The notes under the pieces are model-generated. The model made no database searches and was not told the DNA's origin. It saw only the letters and a program-made list of their open reading frames with translations. From NCBI GenBank assembly GCA_963704615.1, contig OY969923.1:1116001-1180000 (forward strand): a DNA stretch of 64,000 nt, read 5' to 3'. Every line of letters starts with the position of its first letter. Position 1 is the stretch's first letter. The DNA is from Bog-756 sp963704615. GTDB taxonomy: Bacteria > Actinomycetota > Acidimicrobiia > Acidimicrobiales > RAAP-2. Both the position numbers and the translations under genes were made by a program. Below, one piece after another: positions 8,663-18,022 of the stretch.

Positions 8663-10123
8663 ATGAACATCGGCCACGCCACCGACACCTCACTCGAGAG
8701 CGTCCCGGACCGGGTCGCCCTGGTCGTCGACGGCGGCTCCACCACCTACCGCCAGCTCGAAGTCCTCATCAGGAGCGCCGCCGCCGCGCTGGCCGACGCC
8801 GGGGTGGGGCCCGGCGATCGAGTGGCCCTGGTGGACCTGGCCAGCGTTCTCTCGGTGGCCACCATCTTCGGCGCCGCGCGCCTGGGTGCGGCGACGGCCC
8901 AGATGAACGCCTATCTCACCGCCGGGGAGCTGACCCAACTGGCGGGCAAGGTCGACGCCCGGGTGGGGGTGGCGGGTCCCCGGTTCGCCGCCGGGCTCGG
9001 CCAGGCCATCGCCGGGCCGGTCCTGGGCCCGGAGGACGCTCTCACCTTGGTGAGCGGGGCGGAGACGCCGGTCACGGTGGGGGACGGAGCGGACACCGCG
9101 CTGGTGCTCTTCACCAGCGGGACCACCGGGCTGCCCAAGCCCATCGACATCAGCCACGAGGTGGTCACCGACCGGCTGGCCTACTTCGGCACCCCCATCG
9201 ATCCCGACGCCGACCAACAGATCGACATGATGTCGGCACCCATCTTCCACATCGGCGGCACACTCGGAATGCTCATCTCGCTGCACTCGGGCCGGGAGCT
9301 GGTCCTGTTGCCCAAGTTCGACGCCGGTCAGTGGCTGGCCCTGGTCGAGCAGCAGCGGGTAGCGCAAACTTTCGTGGTGCCGGCCATGCTCCGACTCATC
9401 CTCGACCATCCGAGCTTCGCCACCACCGATCTGAGCTCGCTGCGGGCACTGAGCTACGGTGCCGCCGCCGCCCCGGTCGACCTGATCCGGCGCGCCGTGG
9501 CCGCCCTGCCCGACGTGAACTTCTCCAACACCTTCGGTCAGACCGAGACGCTCGGCGCCTACGCGGCACTGAACCCCGACGACCACCGGCAGGGCGGGAA
9601 GCTGGCCTCGGTCGGCCGGCCGTTCCCCGGGGTCGAGGTGAAGATCGTCGATCCCTCGTCGGGGGACCAGGTCGCCCCCGGGGCGGTGGGCGAGTTTCTG
9701 GTGCGGGCCCATCAGAACACGACCTCGGAGTGGCTGCACACCGGCGACACCGGATGGCAGGACGAGGACGGCTACCTGTACCCGTCGGGTCGCCTCTCGG
9801 ACACCATCAATCGGGGAGGCGAGAAACTGGGGCCCGCCGAGGTGGAAGAGGTGCTCCGCACCCATCCCCGGGTGGTCGACGTGGGCGTGGTGGGCATGCC
9901 CGACACCGACCTCGGCGAGCGGGTCGGGGCCGTCGTGGTCACCGACGAGCCGGTGTCAGCCGAGTCGTTGGTGGGCTACTGCGCATCGCGGTTGGCCAGC
10001 TACAAGGTGCCTGAGTACCTCGAGTTCGCACCGGAGCTTCCCATCAGCGCACTGGGCAAGCTCGACCGCAAGGCGCTGCGTGCCATCCTTGCCGACTCGC
10101 CCGCGCTACGCCGAAAGCGTTGA
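8663..10123 (+). CDS. AMP-forming acyl-CoA ligase (ANL superfamily)
   Basis: 486 residues, near the short end for the family. Motifs in order: P-loop LFTSGTTGLPKP near residues 149-161, FGQTETLG (A5), HTGDTGW near 357-363 (A7), and GKLDRKALR near 465-473 with the catalytic Lys of the mobile C-domain. It should activate a carboxylic acid to an acyl-AMP and then a thioester. Substrate unknown; neighbours suggest a bulky hydrophobic acid. It sits between the two NIPSNAP-like paralogues (73 and 68 nt gaps) in what appears to be one operon. Confidence 0.88.
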   Translation: MNIGHATDTSLESVPDRVALVVDGGSTTYRQLEVLIRSAAAALADAGVGPGDRVALVDLASVLSVATIFGAARLGAATAQMNAYLTAGELTQLAGKVDARVGVAGPRFAAGLGQAIAGPVLGPEDALTLVSGAETPVTVGDGADTALVLFTSGTTGLPKPIDISHEVVTDRLAYFGTPIDPDADQQIDMMSAPIFHIGGTLGMLISLHSGRELVLLPKFDAGQWLALVEQQRVAQTFVVPAMLRLILDHPSFATTDLSSLRALSYGAAAAPVDLIRRAVAALPDVNFSNTFGQTETLGAYAALNPDDHRQGGKLASVGRPFPGVEVKIVDPSSGDQVAPGAVGEFLVRAHQNTTSEWLHTGDTGWQDEDGYLYPSGRLSDTINRGGEKLGPAEVEEVLRTHPRVVDVGVVGMPDTDLGERVGAVVVTDEPVSAESLVGYCASRLASYKVPEYLEFAPELPISALGKLDRKALRAILADSPALRRKR

Positions 10124-10191
10124 GCAGCCCAGGATCAGTCGACAACCAATGCTGCAACCACCGGACAAGACGGTGAGGAAGTGAGCTGACA

Positions 10192-10899
10192 GTGCTGTTC
10201 ATGCATGAGACCCACAAAGTCATCGGCCGGTACGCGTCGGAGTTCGAAGAGCTGTACCGGAGCGACTGGATGGGCACCCTGGCCCGCACCGACGACGCCC
10301 GCCTGGTGTGGTACCTGAACCACGCCATGGGCAGCGGGCCGGCCTACCAGGTGGTGACCATCACCGCCCTGGGCGACGGCGAGGCGTGGGAGTCGCTGAC
10401 CCAGAGGATGCTGACCGGTGACTTGAGCGACCTCACGGCGCGTCTCGACACCTGCCGCTACCAGGTCGAGGGAAAGCTGGTCACCCCGGTGTACTGGTCG
10501 GCGTTGCAGGACGTCGACCTGGCCGCCGTCCCCACCGACGGCCAGGGGCACGAGCTGTCGGTGTACATGCAGGACACCGGCTGGCCCGACGCCCCCCTCG
10601 ACGACTACATCGAGTTGTGGGACCACGACTACTGGCAATACATGCGCCAGATCCCGCCCGAGAAGAAGCTCCTCGACATCCAGGCCTGCTTTCAGGTGGC
10701 GCACGGAACCGGGATCCGGCCCGAAGCCATCCTGATGCAGAAGATCATGAACTTCTCCACCCTGGGCGGTCTTCTGACCAGCGTGGAGGAATTCGACCCG
10801 ACCACCTGGCCGGGCTCCTACATGGCCAAGGGGCTGGAGGTGCGCGACCAGTGGGAGAGCAAGCTCCTGCGCACCAGTTCCTGGTCACCGCTCTGGTGA
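10192..10899 (+). CDS. NIPSNAP-like (dimeric alpha/beta barrel) protein, copy 2
   Basis: 235 residues, GTG start with ggtgaggaag upstream. Homologous end to end with the 7888-8589 protein, but the middle has diverged (PTDGQGHELSVYMQDTGWPD here, PTDPVEHEPTMYMEDTMWPF in copy 1). Both keep a central YMxDTxWP motif and the C-terminal LxxRDQWxSKLLR motif. Its stop overlaps the next start (GTGA), so it is translationally coupled to the DUF1214 gene. A heterodimer with copy 1 is plausible but untested. Confidence 0.7.
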   Translation: MLFMHETHKVIGRYASEFEELYRSDWMGTLARTDDARLVWYLNHAMGSGPAYQVVTITALGDGEAWESLTQRMLTGDLSDLTARLDTCRYQVEGKLVTPVYWSALQDVDLAAVPTDGQGHELSVYMQDTGWPDAPLDDYIELWDHDYWQYMRQIPPEKKLLDIQACFQVAHGTGIRPEAILMQKIMNFSTLGGLLTSVEEFDPTTWPGSYMAKGLEVRDQWESKLLRTSSWSPLW

Positions 10900-12074
10900 G
10901 CGACTTCGAGTCGGAGGTCGCCCCTGATCCCGATGACACGGCGACGGCGCCCCTGACCGCCGCCGTCTTCCACGAACTGATCGATGAGCTGTCGGTGCTG
11001 GAGAGCCGCCTGCACATGCCTGAGGTTCCCCTGGACGGGTTGAGCGTTCTCGAGGGTTACAAGTGGATCTTCAGCATTCTGTCGGTGGGTCTCGACGCCT
11101 ACGTGTGGGCCGACTCGGCGCGCCCCCGTTTCGTGGACATCGTCGGGCCGTATCGGAAGTGGGGTGGCGACAACGCCGACGCCTTCTATCAGTACGCCCC
11201 GATCGACCCGACCCGCACCTACGTGGTGACCGGTCGGAGAGGCGACGCCGACTACCTGTCGCTGTCGGTCTACGGGGGACCATCGGACGGCCGCTACTCC
11301 GAGCGGATCGTGGCCACCATCAACGATCGGGCTCTGGACATCGACGGTGACGGGACCTTCTCGATGACCCTCAGCCCCGATCCGCACCCCGGGAGCTGGC
11401 TCAGGCTCGAGCCCGACGCCGTCTGTGCCATCACCCGCGACTACCTGGCCGATCCCGTGCACGGCCGCCGCGCCCAGTGGCAGATCGAGTCGCAAGACCC
11501 ACCGCCCACCCGGCGCCAGGACGACGCCGATCTGGCCCGCCGGTTCCGGGCCGCGCTGACCTGGGTACGTGAGCAAGCGGGCATCGTGCCCATTCCGCTC
11601 GGCACGCCCAACACCATCGATGAGCCCTACGGTGTTCCGACCCAGACGTTTGGATGGGCCGCCGGTGACGCCGCCTATGCCATGGGCAGCTACTCGCTCG
11701 AGGAAGACCAGGCACTGGTGATCGAAGGACGGTCACCGCCGTGCGCCTTCTGGAACGTGTGCCTCTGGAACCAATTCCTCCACACCTACGACTACGACTA
11801 CGAGCGGGTGACCATCAATGGAACCCAGATCGCCTACGAGGAGGACGGTTCGTGGCGGTTGGTGGTGGCCCGCCGCGACCCGGGCCACCCCAATTGGATC
11901 TCCACCGCGGGTCACACCCGGGGCCGGATCTGGTTCCGGTGGTTCCTCCCCGAATCGACGCCCGAACAACCGACCACCCGGGTCGTCACCATCGCCCGTC
12001 CCGACCGCCAGGAGGAGGGACAGACCGGCGAGAAACCGGGTGGTGGGGGCCTCCGGCCGGGGCCGACCTCATGA
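10896..12074 (+). CDS. DUF1214-domain protein
   Basis: 392 residues. The GTG start at 10896 overlaps the previous stop by 4 nt; the longer upstream frame lies inside the previous gene and is rejected. N-terminal ~100 residues are helical. The C-terminal part (about residues 240-370) has DUF1214 hallmarks: CAFWNVCLWNQFL, NGTQIAYEEDGSWRLVVA, HPNWISTAGH and GRIWFRWFLPE. DUF1214 proteins have no settled biochemical role. Coupling by 4-nt overlaps on both sides suggests stoichiometric production with the NIPSNAP-like protein and the sulfotransferase. Confidence 0.82.
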   Translation: MSDFESEVAPDPDDTATAPLTAAVFHELIDELSVLESRLHMPEVPLDGLSVLEGYKWIFSILSVGLDAYVWADSARPRFVDIVGPYRKWGGDNADAFYQYAPIDPTRTYVVTGRRGDADYLSLSVYGGPSDGRYSERIVATINDRALDIDGDGTFSMTLSPDPHPGSWLRLEPDAVCAITRDYLADPVHGRRAQWQIESQDPPPTRRQDDADLARRFRAALTWVREQAGIVPIPLGTPNTIDEPYGVPTQTFGWAAGDAAYAMGSYSLEEDQALVIEGRSPPCAFWNVCLWNQFLHTYDYDYERVTINGTQIAYEEDGSWRLVVARRDPGHPNWISTAGHTRGRIWFRWFLPESTPEQPTTRVVTIARPDRQEEGQTGEKPGGGGLRPGPTS

Positions 12075-13342
12075 CGGGGAGGCCGGCGCCGGTCGTGCTT
12101 GACGACCTGGCCCAACCGCGCTTCACCCCCGAGATCGACCAGCTGCGTGCCAGCCTCATCCTGATGGCGCCCTCGTGCCCGCTCGAGCCCGGCGCCCTCT
12201 GTGCAGTCGCTCGTGAGCAGACCGGTGTGACCGATTTCGGTGACGACGCCTTCCTCGGTCGCTTGGAGGTGCTGTGCCGGGCACTCCGACAGGAAGCCGG
12301 TCTCAGCCCGGCCGGCGTGGTCAGCTGGTACAGCCAACTGCTCCAGTTCCTCAAGAACCGGCTTCTGATCGAGGACCTGCTGACCCGGCATCCGGAGATC
12401 CACCAGATCCGCATCGATTCCCCGATCATCATCTGTGGTCTTCCGCGGACGGGAACCACACACCTCCACAACCTGCTCAGCGCCGATCCTGCCCTCCGGT
12501 CGCTGCCGTATTGGGAGAGCCTCGAACCGGTGCTCCCGCCGGACGAGGAGCCGGTGGCGGGGGAGCCCGATCCGCGGTTTGTCCGCACCGCCTTCGCCCT
12601 CGACGTCGTCAACTCGGCGTTGCCGTACTTCAAGCGCATGCACGACATGACGGTCAACCACGTGCACGAGGAGATCCAACTCTTGGCCATCGACATCTCG
12701 TCCATGTTGTTCGAGACCCAGGCATTGATGCCGACATGGCGCGACCACTTCAAGGCCGAGGACCAGACCCCGTCGTACGAGTACCTGCGGACCACCTTGA
12801 AGGTGCTGCAGTGGCTGCGGGGAGGAGAGCGTTGGGTGCTCAAGTCCCCCCAACACCTCGAGCAATTCGGACCCCTGGTGTCCACCTTCCCCGATGCCAC
12901 CTTCGTCCTGACCCATCGCGATCCGGCGTCGGTGACGGTGTCGACGGCCACCATGATCGCCTATACGGCCCGAATGGCGATCGAGCGGGTCGATCCCGTG
13001 GCCATCGGAAGGTACTGGTCGGATCGCGACGAGGACCTCTTCCGAGCGTGCGTGTCCGACCGCGACGTGCTCCCCGCCGATCAGTCGATCGACGTGCTCT
13101 TCCATGAGTTCATGGCCGGCGACATGGCCACCGTCGAGAGCATCTACGACCTCGCCAAGCAACCGTTCACCGACGGGTCGCGTGCCGCCATGGAAGCCTT
13201 CGCCGCCGCCAACCCCCGGGGGCGTCACGGGACGGTGCTCTACCAGCCGGAAGCGGTCGGCATCGACCGGTCCGAGCGGTACAACGCCCTGCAGTTCTAC
13301 ATGGACCGGTTCGGTGTGAGGAAAGAATCACTCCCGGCGTGA
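12071..13342 (+). CDS. Sulfotransferase family protein
   Basis: 423 residues, ATG overlapping the previous stop (ATGA). The 5'-phosphosulfate-binding loop IICGLPRTGTTHLHNLL is near residue 120, and the 3'-phosphate-binding segment VLTHRDPASVTVSTATM is near 280. The fold corresponds to PAPS-dependent sulfotransferases of the Sulfotransfer_3 type frequent in actinobacteria. The acceptor is unknown; a hydroxylated lipid or sterol-like molecule would fit the ligase and NIPSNAP-like neighbours. Last gene of the operon; it converges with the GH26-like lipoprotein gene. Confidence 0.85.
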   Translation: MTGRPAPVVLDDLAQPRFTPEIDQLRASLILMAPSCPLEPGALCAVAREQTGVTDFGDDAFLGRLEVLCRALRQEAGLSPAGVVSWYSQLLQFLKNRLLIEDLLTRHPEIHQIRIDSPIIICGLPRTGTTHLHNLLSADPALRSLPYWESLEPVLPPDEEPVAGEPDPRFVRTAFALDVVNSALPYFKRMHDMTVNHVHEEIQLLAIDISSMLFETQALMPTWRDHFKAEDQTPSYEYLRTTLKVLQWLRGGERWVLKSPQHLEQFGPLVSTFPDATFVLTHRDPASVTVSTATMIAYTARMAIERVDPVAIGRYWSDRDEDLFRACVSDRDVLPADQSIDVLFHEFMAGDMATVESIYDLAKQPFTDGSRAAMEAFAAANPRGRHGTVLYQPEAVGIDRSERYNALQFYMDRFGVRKESLPA

Positions 13343-13395
13343 TGCCACGACTGCTGTTGGGCCACCGAGGGCTCTGGGCCAACCAAGCCTCGATC

Positions 13396-14526
13396 TCACG
13401 TCGGAGCGTATCCCTGATACTCCGGTGATCCGGCCACCGCGCTGAACGCACTCAGCGCGGCAGGAGAAGAGGCCAGAGAGTAGGAGAACCCCCGCCCGGG
13501 GGCATCGAAGTACACCACAGCTCGTATCCGAGGGAACCCCTGGGGGATCTCCTGGTCGAACGTCGAGGCGATCCAGCTTGCCTTGGCCGATGGATCAGTC
13601 GAGCTCTCCACTGACCCTATTTCCGCAACCATCACCGGTTGATCGCTGACTGCGGTGATATCGCCATACGCGGCGGAGAAGATCGACGTGAACGACTGCC
13701 ACGGAGCGCCACGGTTGTATCCGTCCAGCGCGATCCACGAGGTGTAGCTGTCACCGGGAAAGAACTCTGCAGGGTTGGGGCTCGTCGGATTGGCTCCCAC
13801 GCACCAGACGAACTGCACATTGCTGGCTCCTTCATCCTGAAATATTCCGACAATGTGCCTCCAGGCGGTGATGAATTCAGCGGGCCCCGAATTGCCGTTG
13901 ACTCCGACGCTCCACGGATATATGCGATCGTTCATCTCCTGCATTGGCCGCACGTACACCACCCGTCCGAATGCCTTTGCCTGTTCGGCCCACGAACGGA
14001 TATAGGCGTCGTAACGCCCCGAGGCCAACTGCACCAGCGAGAAGTTCGGTTGATCGCTGAGTAATCCTTGTGGCGCTCCGGAGGCCTTGATGGCTTGCTC
14101 GGGCTGCCAGGTGATCATCGGAGTCGCCCCAATGGAGTTTGCGTAGGTCGCGAAGGCGGTGGGGAAGGGAACCGCTCCCCCCGTGGCCGTCTGCCAGCCG
14201 GTGAACGTCTGGACGATGGCCAATCGCCGGCCGATGCTGGCGTCGAACTGGGCGAGGCTGGCTGTCTGACCCCCGATCGGCTGAGTGGGCTTGACGTAGA
14301 CGCCCAGCGCGATCCCGCCTGCGCCCGACGGCCCGGGCAGCGAGGCAGCCGGCTGGCCGGTGGGATTGGCGGGACTGGCGGGACGGGTGCTGGCGGTCAC
14401 CGTCGGCGCAGCCGCCCCCGGGGGCTGATCACTACCGCCGCAAGCCATGAGGCCGACGCCGGCCATCGCTGCGGACACGGCACCGACCGTGAGTCGAGTC
14501 AACGTTTTCCGGGTCACTCGCTGCAT
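13396..14526 (-). CDS. GH26-like glycoside hydrolase lipoprotein
   Basis: 376 residues. The start ATG 14526 (gggag upstream) gives a lipoprotein signal MQRVTRKTLTRL... with lipobox LMAC, Cys29. A Pro/Thr/Ser-rich linker to about residue 70 precedes the (beta/alpha)8 domain. Expected GH26 catalytic sites are visible: acid/base Glu197 in VRPMQEMNDRIYPW and candidate nucleophile Glu302 in VMVAEIGS. The usual His before the acid/base (RPxHEMN) is Gln196 here. GH26 enzymes cut beta-mannans or related glucans. Divergent from the beta-propeller gene, suggesting joint control. Confidence 0.78.
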   Translation of the reverse strand: MQRVTRKTLTRLTVGAVSAAMAGVGLMACGGSDQPPGAAAPTVTASTRPASPANPTGQPAASLPGPSGAGGIALGVYVKPTQPIGGQTASLAQFDASIGRRLAIVQTFTGWQTATGGAVPFPTAFATYANSIGATPMITWQPEQAIKASGAPQGLLSDQPNFSLVQLASGRYDAYIRSWAEQAKAFGRVVYVRPMQEMNDRIYPWSVGVNGNSGPAEFITAWRHIVGIFQDEGASNVQFVWCVGANPTSPNPAEFFPGDSYTSWIALDGYNRGAPWQSFTSIFSAAYGDITAVSDQPVMVAEIGSVESSTDPSAKASWIASTFDQEIPQGFPRIRAVVYFDAPGRGFSYSLASSPAALSAFSAVAGSPEYQGYAPT

Positions 14527-14817
14527 TCTGCTCCCCGCTCGTGGTTGACGACGCGTCCTCGATGTTCGCCGAAGTATTCCGGCTCTCGCGGTGTTGCCGA
14601 TAGACGTGTATGAGTCCTCATGTCGGTCCAATGACGCGGCGACGTATTTGTCAATATCAACAGCACTACACCCAACTGCATACGGCGCAGTGAGATGGCA
14701 AGGAGCCCGAATACTCGGGATCAATTATCCCGACAAAATCTACCCGATTTGTGTTGCGTCTACTCAATATTGGGGAGTACCTTTCACCGAGACGGCCATC
14801 GATCACGGGGGGCACCC
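14527..14817. promoter_or_regulatory. Divergent intergenic region with operator-like palindrome
   Basis: 291 nt, clearly more AT-rich than its surroundings, between the divergent lipoprotein and beta-propeller genes. It contains a perfect inverted repeat TCGGGAT-N5-ATCCCGA (14715-14733), about 85 nt upstream of the propeller start, and the 11-mer GTTGCCGATAG (14593-14603), which recurs at 20879-20889. No convincing -35/-10 pair was identified. Confidence 0.5.
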
Positions 14818-17800
14818 ATGAACAAGACGCAGTCGCAACGTCACGTCCGCAATTTCCGAGGAGCAGTGCTGGGGGTGGTCGCCCTGGCGATCGGCTGCCT
14901 CACCGTCGGTACGGCCACCCCCACTGCGGCTTCGACCCCTGCCGCGACACCCGCGACCTACACCTGGTCGAAGTACGCTCACGACCCGTCCGATACCGGG
15001 GTATCGCTCGACCCCTCGATCTCGACGGACAATGCCGCGAGCCTGGGTGTCAAATGGATGGTGCCCGACCAGACAGACGATGAATCCTCTCCCGTGGTGG
15101 CCTATGACCAGAAACTCGGCGAGACCGTGGTTTACCAGGGCACCGAAGACGGAAGCTTTACCGCCTTTGACGCTTCGACCGGGGCAGTCCTGTGGTCACG
15201 CAACCTCGGGTCAGCCATCACGTCCACACCACTTGTGGCCAACGGCAATGTTTATATTGCCCGCAGTTTCGCTCCGGTTCTGTTCAAGCTGAACGCGACC
15301 ACGGGTGCCGTCGCATGCCAGTCGGCTCCCCTTGAGTCGATCAGCTATGGCACGCCCACGATCGGCACTCCACCAGGGGGGACACAGACTGTGTTCATCG
15401 GTGTGAACGGCATTCAGCCTGACGGGCCCGTGTACGGCATCGACGCCGCCAACTGCTCCACCGAGTGGAAGTTCACCAACTTCAACAGTTCGGCGGGAAG
15501 CTGGGACCCGTACTCCTATGCCGTCGATGCCAAGGGCGAGGGCCTGCTGCTGCTCGGAAGCGACAACCCTGACGCCACCGTCTATGCCATCGACGCAGCA
15601 ACCGGGACGAAAGTCTGGAGCTACAAGACGCAAAACACGTCGGAGGGGGACGTTGGGACCGGCGCCTCCGTCACCGCTCCGGGCGTCAACGGGTTCGCAG
15701 ACGGGGCTCTGTACATCTCCAATAATGGGGGCTATACGTACGCCCTCGACCTCACGACGGGTCAGGCCTACTGGCGCTTCGACTACAAGTCCTTCCTTGG
15801 TCCGGGGACCGGTCCTGGTCGAGGTACCGCCGCCGTGGTCGGCGACCACGTGATCGTTCCCGGCCCCGACGGTGTGATCTGTCTGAACGCGGTGAGTGGC
15901 AAGGTGGTGTGGTCGTGGCGGGACGTGGTTGCAGGAGTTGACACCGAGTCGGACTCGGCGGCAGCCGTGGTCGGCCCGCCGGGCAAGCAGGTGGTGGCGG
16001 TGACCGATCTCGCCGGCAACTTCGACGTCCTCAATGCCGCCACCGGCACCCTCCTCTACCAACACCAGACCGGGGGCTATGCCGTGACCTCAGTAGCGGA
16101 GAGCGACGGCAACTTCTACGTCTCGTCGGGCTCCGGTTTCCTCTACGACTTTGCCGTCGGCGGGTCCAACTCTGCCCCGCCTTCCACAACCATCACCACC
16201 CCGATCACCGGGTCCAAGATCGCCAACCCCAATGGCGACCTGACCGTGACGGGCACGGCGAGCGGAACGGCGGTCTCCGGGGTGGATGTCGCCATCGAGT
16301 CGGGAGGACCGAACGGCACGTGGTGGGACGCGGCAACGGGGCAGTGGAACTCCGGGTTCGTCTTCAACCCGGCCACTGTCACGGATCCCGGCTCGTCCTC
16401 GACCGGTTGGACGCTCGACTTTCCTGTGCCCATGAGCGGAGGGGTGTACTCCGTTCAAGCGTCAGCCATCGACAGCGACGGTCAGGCGGACATCAGCGCC
16501 TACTCGTCGGTGCCGAGCTCGTCGCGTACGTCTTTCGTCGTCCAATACCTCACCTCAGCCCCCCATCTCGGGATCACCGAGAGCCCCTGGGTCGCCCCGG
16601 GTGGGTCGATTGGCGTCACCGGCTCCGGATTTGCGGCTGGCGAGACAGTCGATGTCTCCTTGGCCGGCGTCACCTTGCTGAAGGCCACCGCCAAGTCGGG
16701 AGGCGGGATTTCGGGATCGGTGCCGATCCCAACGACGGCCGGGTTCGGCGTCAGCGCTCTGGTCGCGACCGGCGAGACCTCCGGCTTCTCGTCCTCGGTT
16801 TCGATCGACGTTTCCAACGAATGGCAATCTGCTGGCAACGGGAGCCTTCATCAGGGTTATGAGTCCAATGACCTCACCTGGGACGAGCACATCGTCGGCA
16901 ACCACGGCAACTACATCACCCAGGCCTGGAGCTATCCGTCGGGAGCGGCGATCAGCACCTCACCGGCCGTGGTCGATGACGTTGCCTACTTCGCCAATGA
17001 GAACGGCACGATCACCGCCCTCGACGTCCAGAACAGCGAGCCCCTCTGGACCTACGCGGCCGGCAGCGCCGTCGACTCCTCGGTTGCCGTCGCCTCCGGC
17101 TTGGTCATCTTCGGCACCACTGCCGGGAGCGTGGAAGCACTGTCCCGTGGAACCGGCCAGCTCGTCTGGCAGACATCGACCTCGAGTTCTGTCGAGTCAG
17201 CTCCCTCTGTTTCCCAACAGATGGTGTTCGTGGGCTCGGAGGACGGCACTCTCTACGCCCTCAGCCAAACGACCGGCCAAGTGATCTGGAGCCAAAAGTT
17301 GGCCGGAGCAGTGGCCGGGTCTCCCACGGTCGATCCGGTGTCGAACGAGGTGGTCGTCGGTGACGCCAGCGGTGCCATCACGGCGCTCAACGCCATGACC
17401 GGCTCGCTCGAGTGGAGCGTTGCCACCGGAGGTTCCGTCACCGCCACTCCGATGGTCTACAACGGCGACGTCTTCGTGGGATCGCAAAGTGGAACCGTAT
17501 ATGCCCTGAATGAGGCGACCGGCACCACTGTGTGGACCTTCAAGGCCGGAGCGGGCGTGAGCGTAGCCGGGGCTTATTGGACGGGCGGTGGCGCCCCCGA
17601 CTACGTCGTGGGTGACAACGACGGAGACGTCTACTTTCTCAGTACAGCCACGGGGGCGAACGTTCGGCAACTCGCCGGCTCCGGCGCCGTGACTGGGGTC
17701 ACTGCCGCCAATACATGGGTCGTGGTGACCACGGCCAGTGGCGAGGCGTTCGCCGACAAGTTCCCCGGCGAGCTCACGTGGGTCTACCAGAGCACCATGT

Positions 17801-17898
17801 CGCTGTCTCCGATCACCCTTCTGAACGGGGTCGCCTACGTGACCGGCGCGGACGGTACCCTCCGGGCCTTCACAGTTCCTGGCACGGAAATTCCGTAG
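14818..17898 (+). CDS. Secreted double PQQ-like beta-propeller protein with Ig-like middle
   Basis: 1026 residues from ATG 14818 (the ggggggcacc leader is a weak ribosome-binding site). Residues 1-36 form a Sec signal peptide with an Ala-rich cleavage region. Roughly 50-440 and 670-1026 are propellers built of PQQ-enzyme-type repeats (pattern VYALDxxTGxxxW, e.g. GTLYALSQTTGQVIW). Between them lie an Ig-like domain (about 445-560) and an IPT-like domain (about 560-660). No lipobox, sortase motif or C-terminal anchor is seen. Such proteins usually bind ligands or glycans rather than PQQ. It may act with the divergent GH26-like lipoprotein at the envelope. Confidence 0.82.
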   Translation: MNKTQSQRHVRNFRGAVLGVVALAIGCLTVGTATPTAASTPAATPATYTWSKYAHDPSDTGVSLDPSISTDNAASLGVKWMVPDQTDDESSPVVAYDQKLGETVVYQGTEDGSFTAFDASTGAVLWSRNLGSAITSTPLVANGNVYIARSFAPVLFKLNATTGAVACQSAPLESISYGTPTIGTPPGGTQTVFIGVNGIQPDGPVYGIDAANCSTEWKFTNFNSSAGSWDPYSYAVDAKGEGLLLLGSDNPDATVYAIDAATGTKVWSYKTQNTSEGDVGTGASVTAPGVNGFADGALYISNNGGYTYALDLTTGQAYWRFDYKSFLGPGTGPGRGTAAVVGDHVIVPGPDGVICLNAVSGKVVWSWRDVVAGVDTESDSAAAVVGPPGKQVVAVTDLAGNFDVLNAATGTLLYQHQTGGYAVTSVAESDGNFYVSSGSGFLYDFAVGGSNSAPPSTTITTPITGSKIANPNGDLTVTGTASGTAVSGVDVAIESGGPNGTWWDAATGQWNSGFVFNPATVTDPGSSSTGWTLDFPVPMSGGVYSVQASAIDSDGQADISAYSSVPSSSRTSFVVQYLTSAPHLGITESPWVAPGGSIGVTGSGFAAGETVDVSLAGVTLLKATAKSGGGISGSVPIPTTAGFGVSALVATGETSGFSSSVSIDVSNEWQSAGNGSLHQGYESNDLTWDEHIVGNHGNYITQAWSYPSGAAISTSPAVVDDVAYFANENGTITALDVQNSEPLWTYAAGSAVDSSVAVASGLVIFGTTAGSVEALSRGTGQLVWQTSTSSSVESAPSVSQQMVFVGSEDGTLYALSQTTGQVIWSQKLAGAVAGSPTVDPVSNEVVVGDASGAITALNAMTGSLEWSVATGGSVTATPMVYNGDVFVGSQSGTVYALNEATGTTVWTFKAGAGVSVAGAYWTGGGAPDYVVGDNDGDVYFLSTATGANVRQLAGSGAVTGVTAANTWVVVTTASGEAFADKFPGELTWVYQSTMSLSPITLLNGVAYVTGADGTLRAFTVPGTEIP

Positions 17899-17928
17899 GA
17901 TCCCGGTTCCCACCTCGGCGATCCGGCT

Positions 17929-17970
17929 CGCGATGTCTCTTCGTGTCGGGAGGCACGAAGAGACATCGCG
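17929..17970. terminator. Strong bidirectional terminator hairpin
   Basis: A perfect 17-bp inverted repeat (17929-17945 and 17954-17970) with an 8-nt loop tcgggagg, between the convergent propeller (+) and Nudix (-) genes. No T-tract is present on either side, but the long stem and position support bidirectional termination. Confidence 0.82.
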
Positions 17971-18022
17971 GTTCATCGGAGGAAGTCCGCCGGCCTTCGT
18001 CGATCATCAACGGGTGTCCGCC

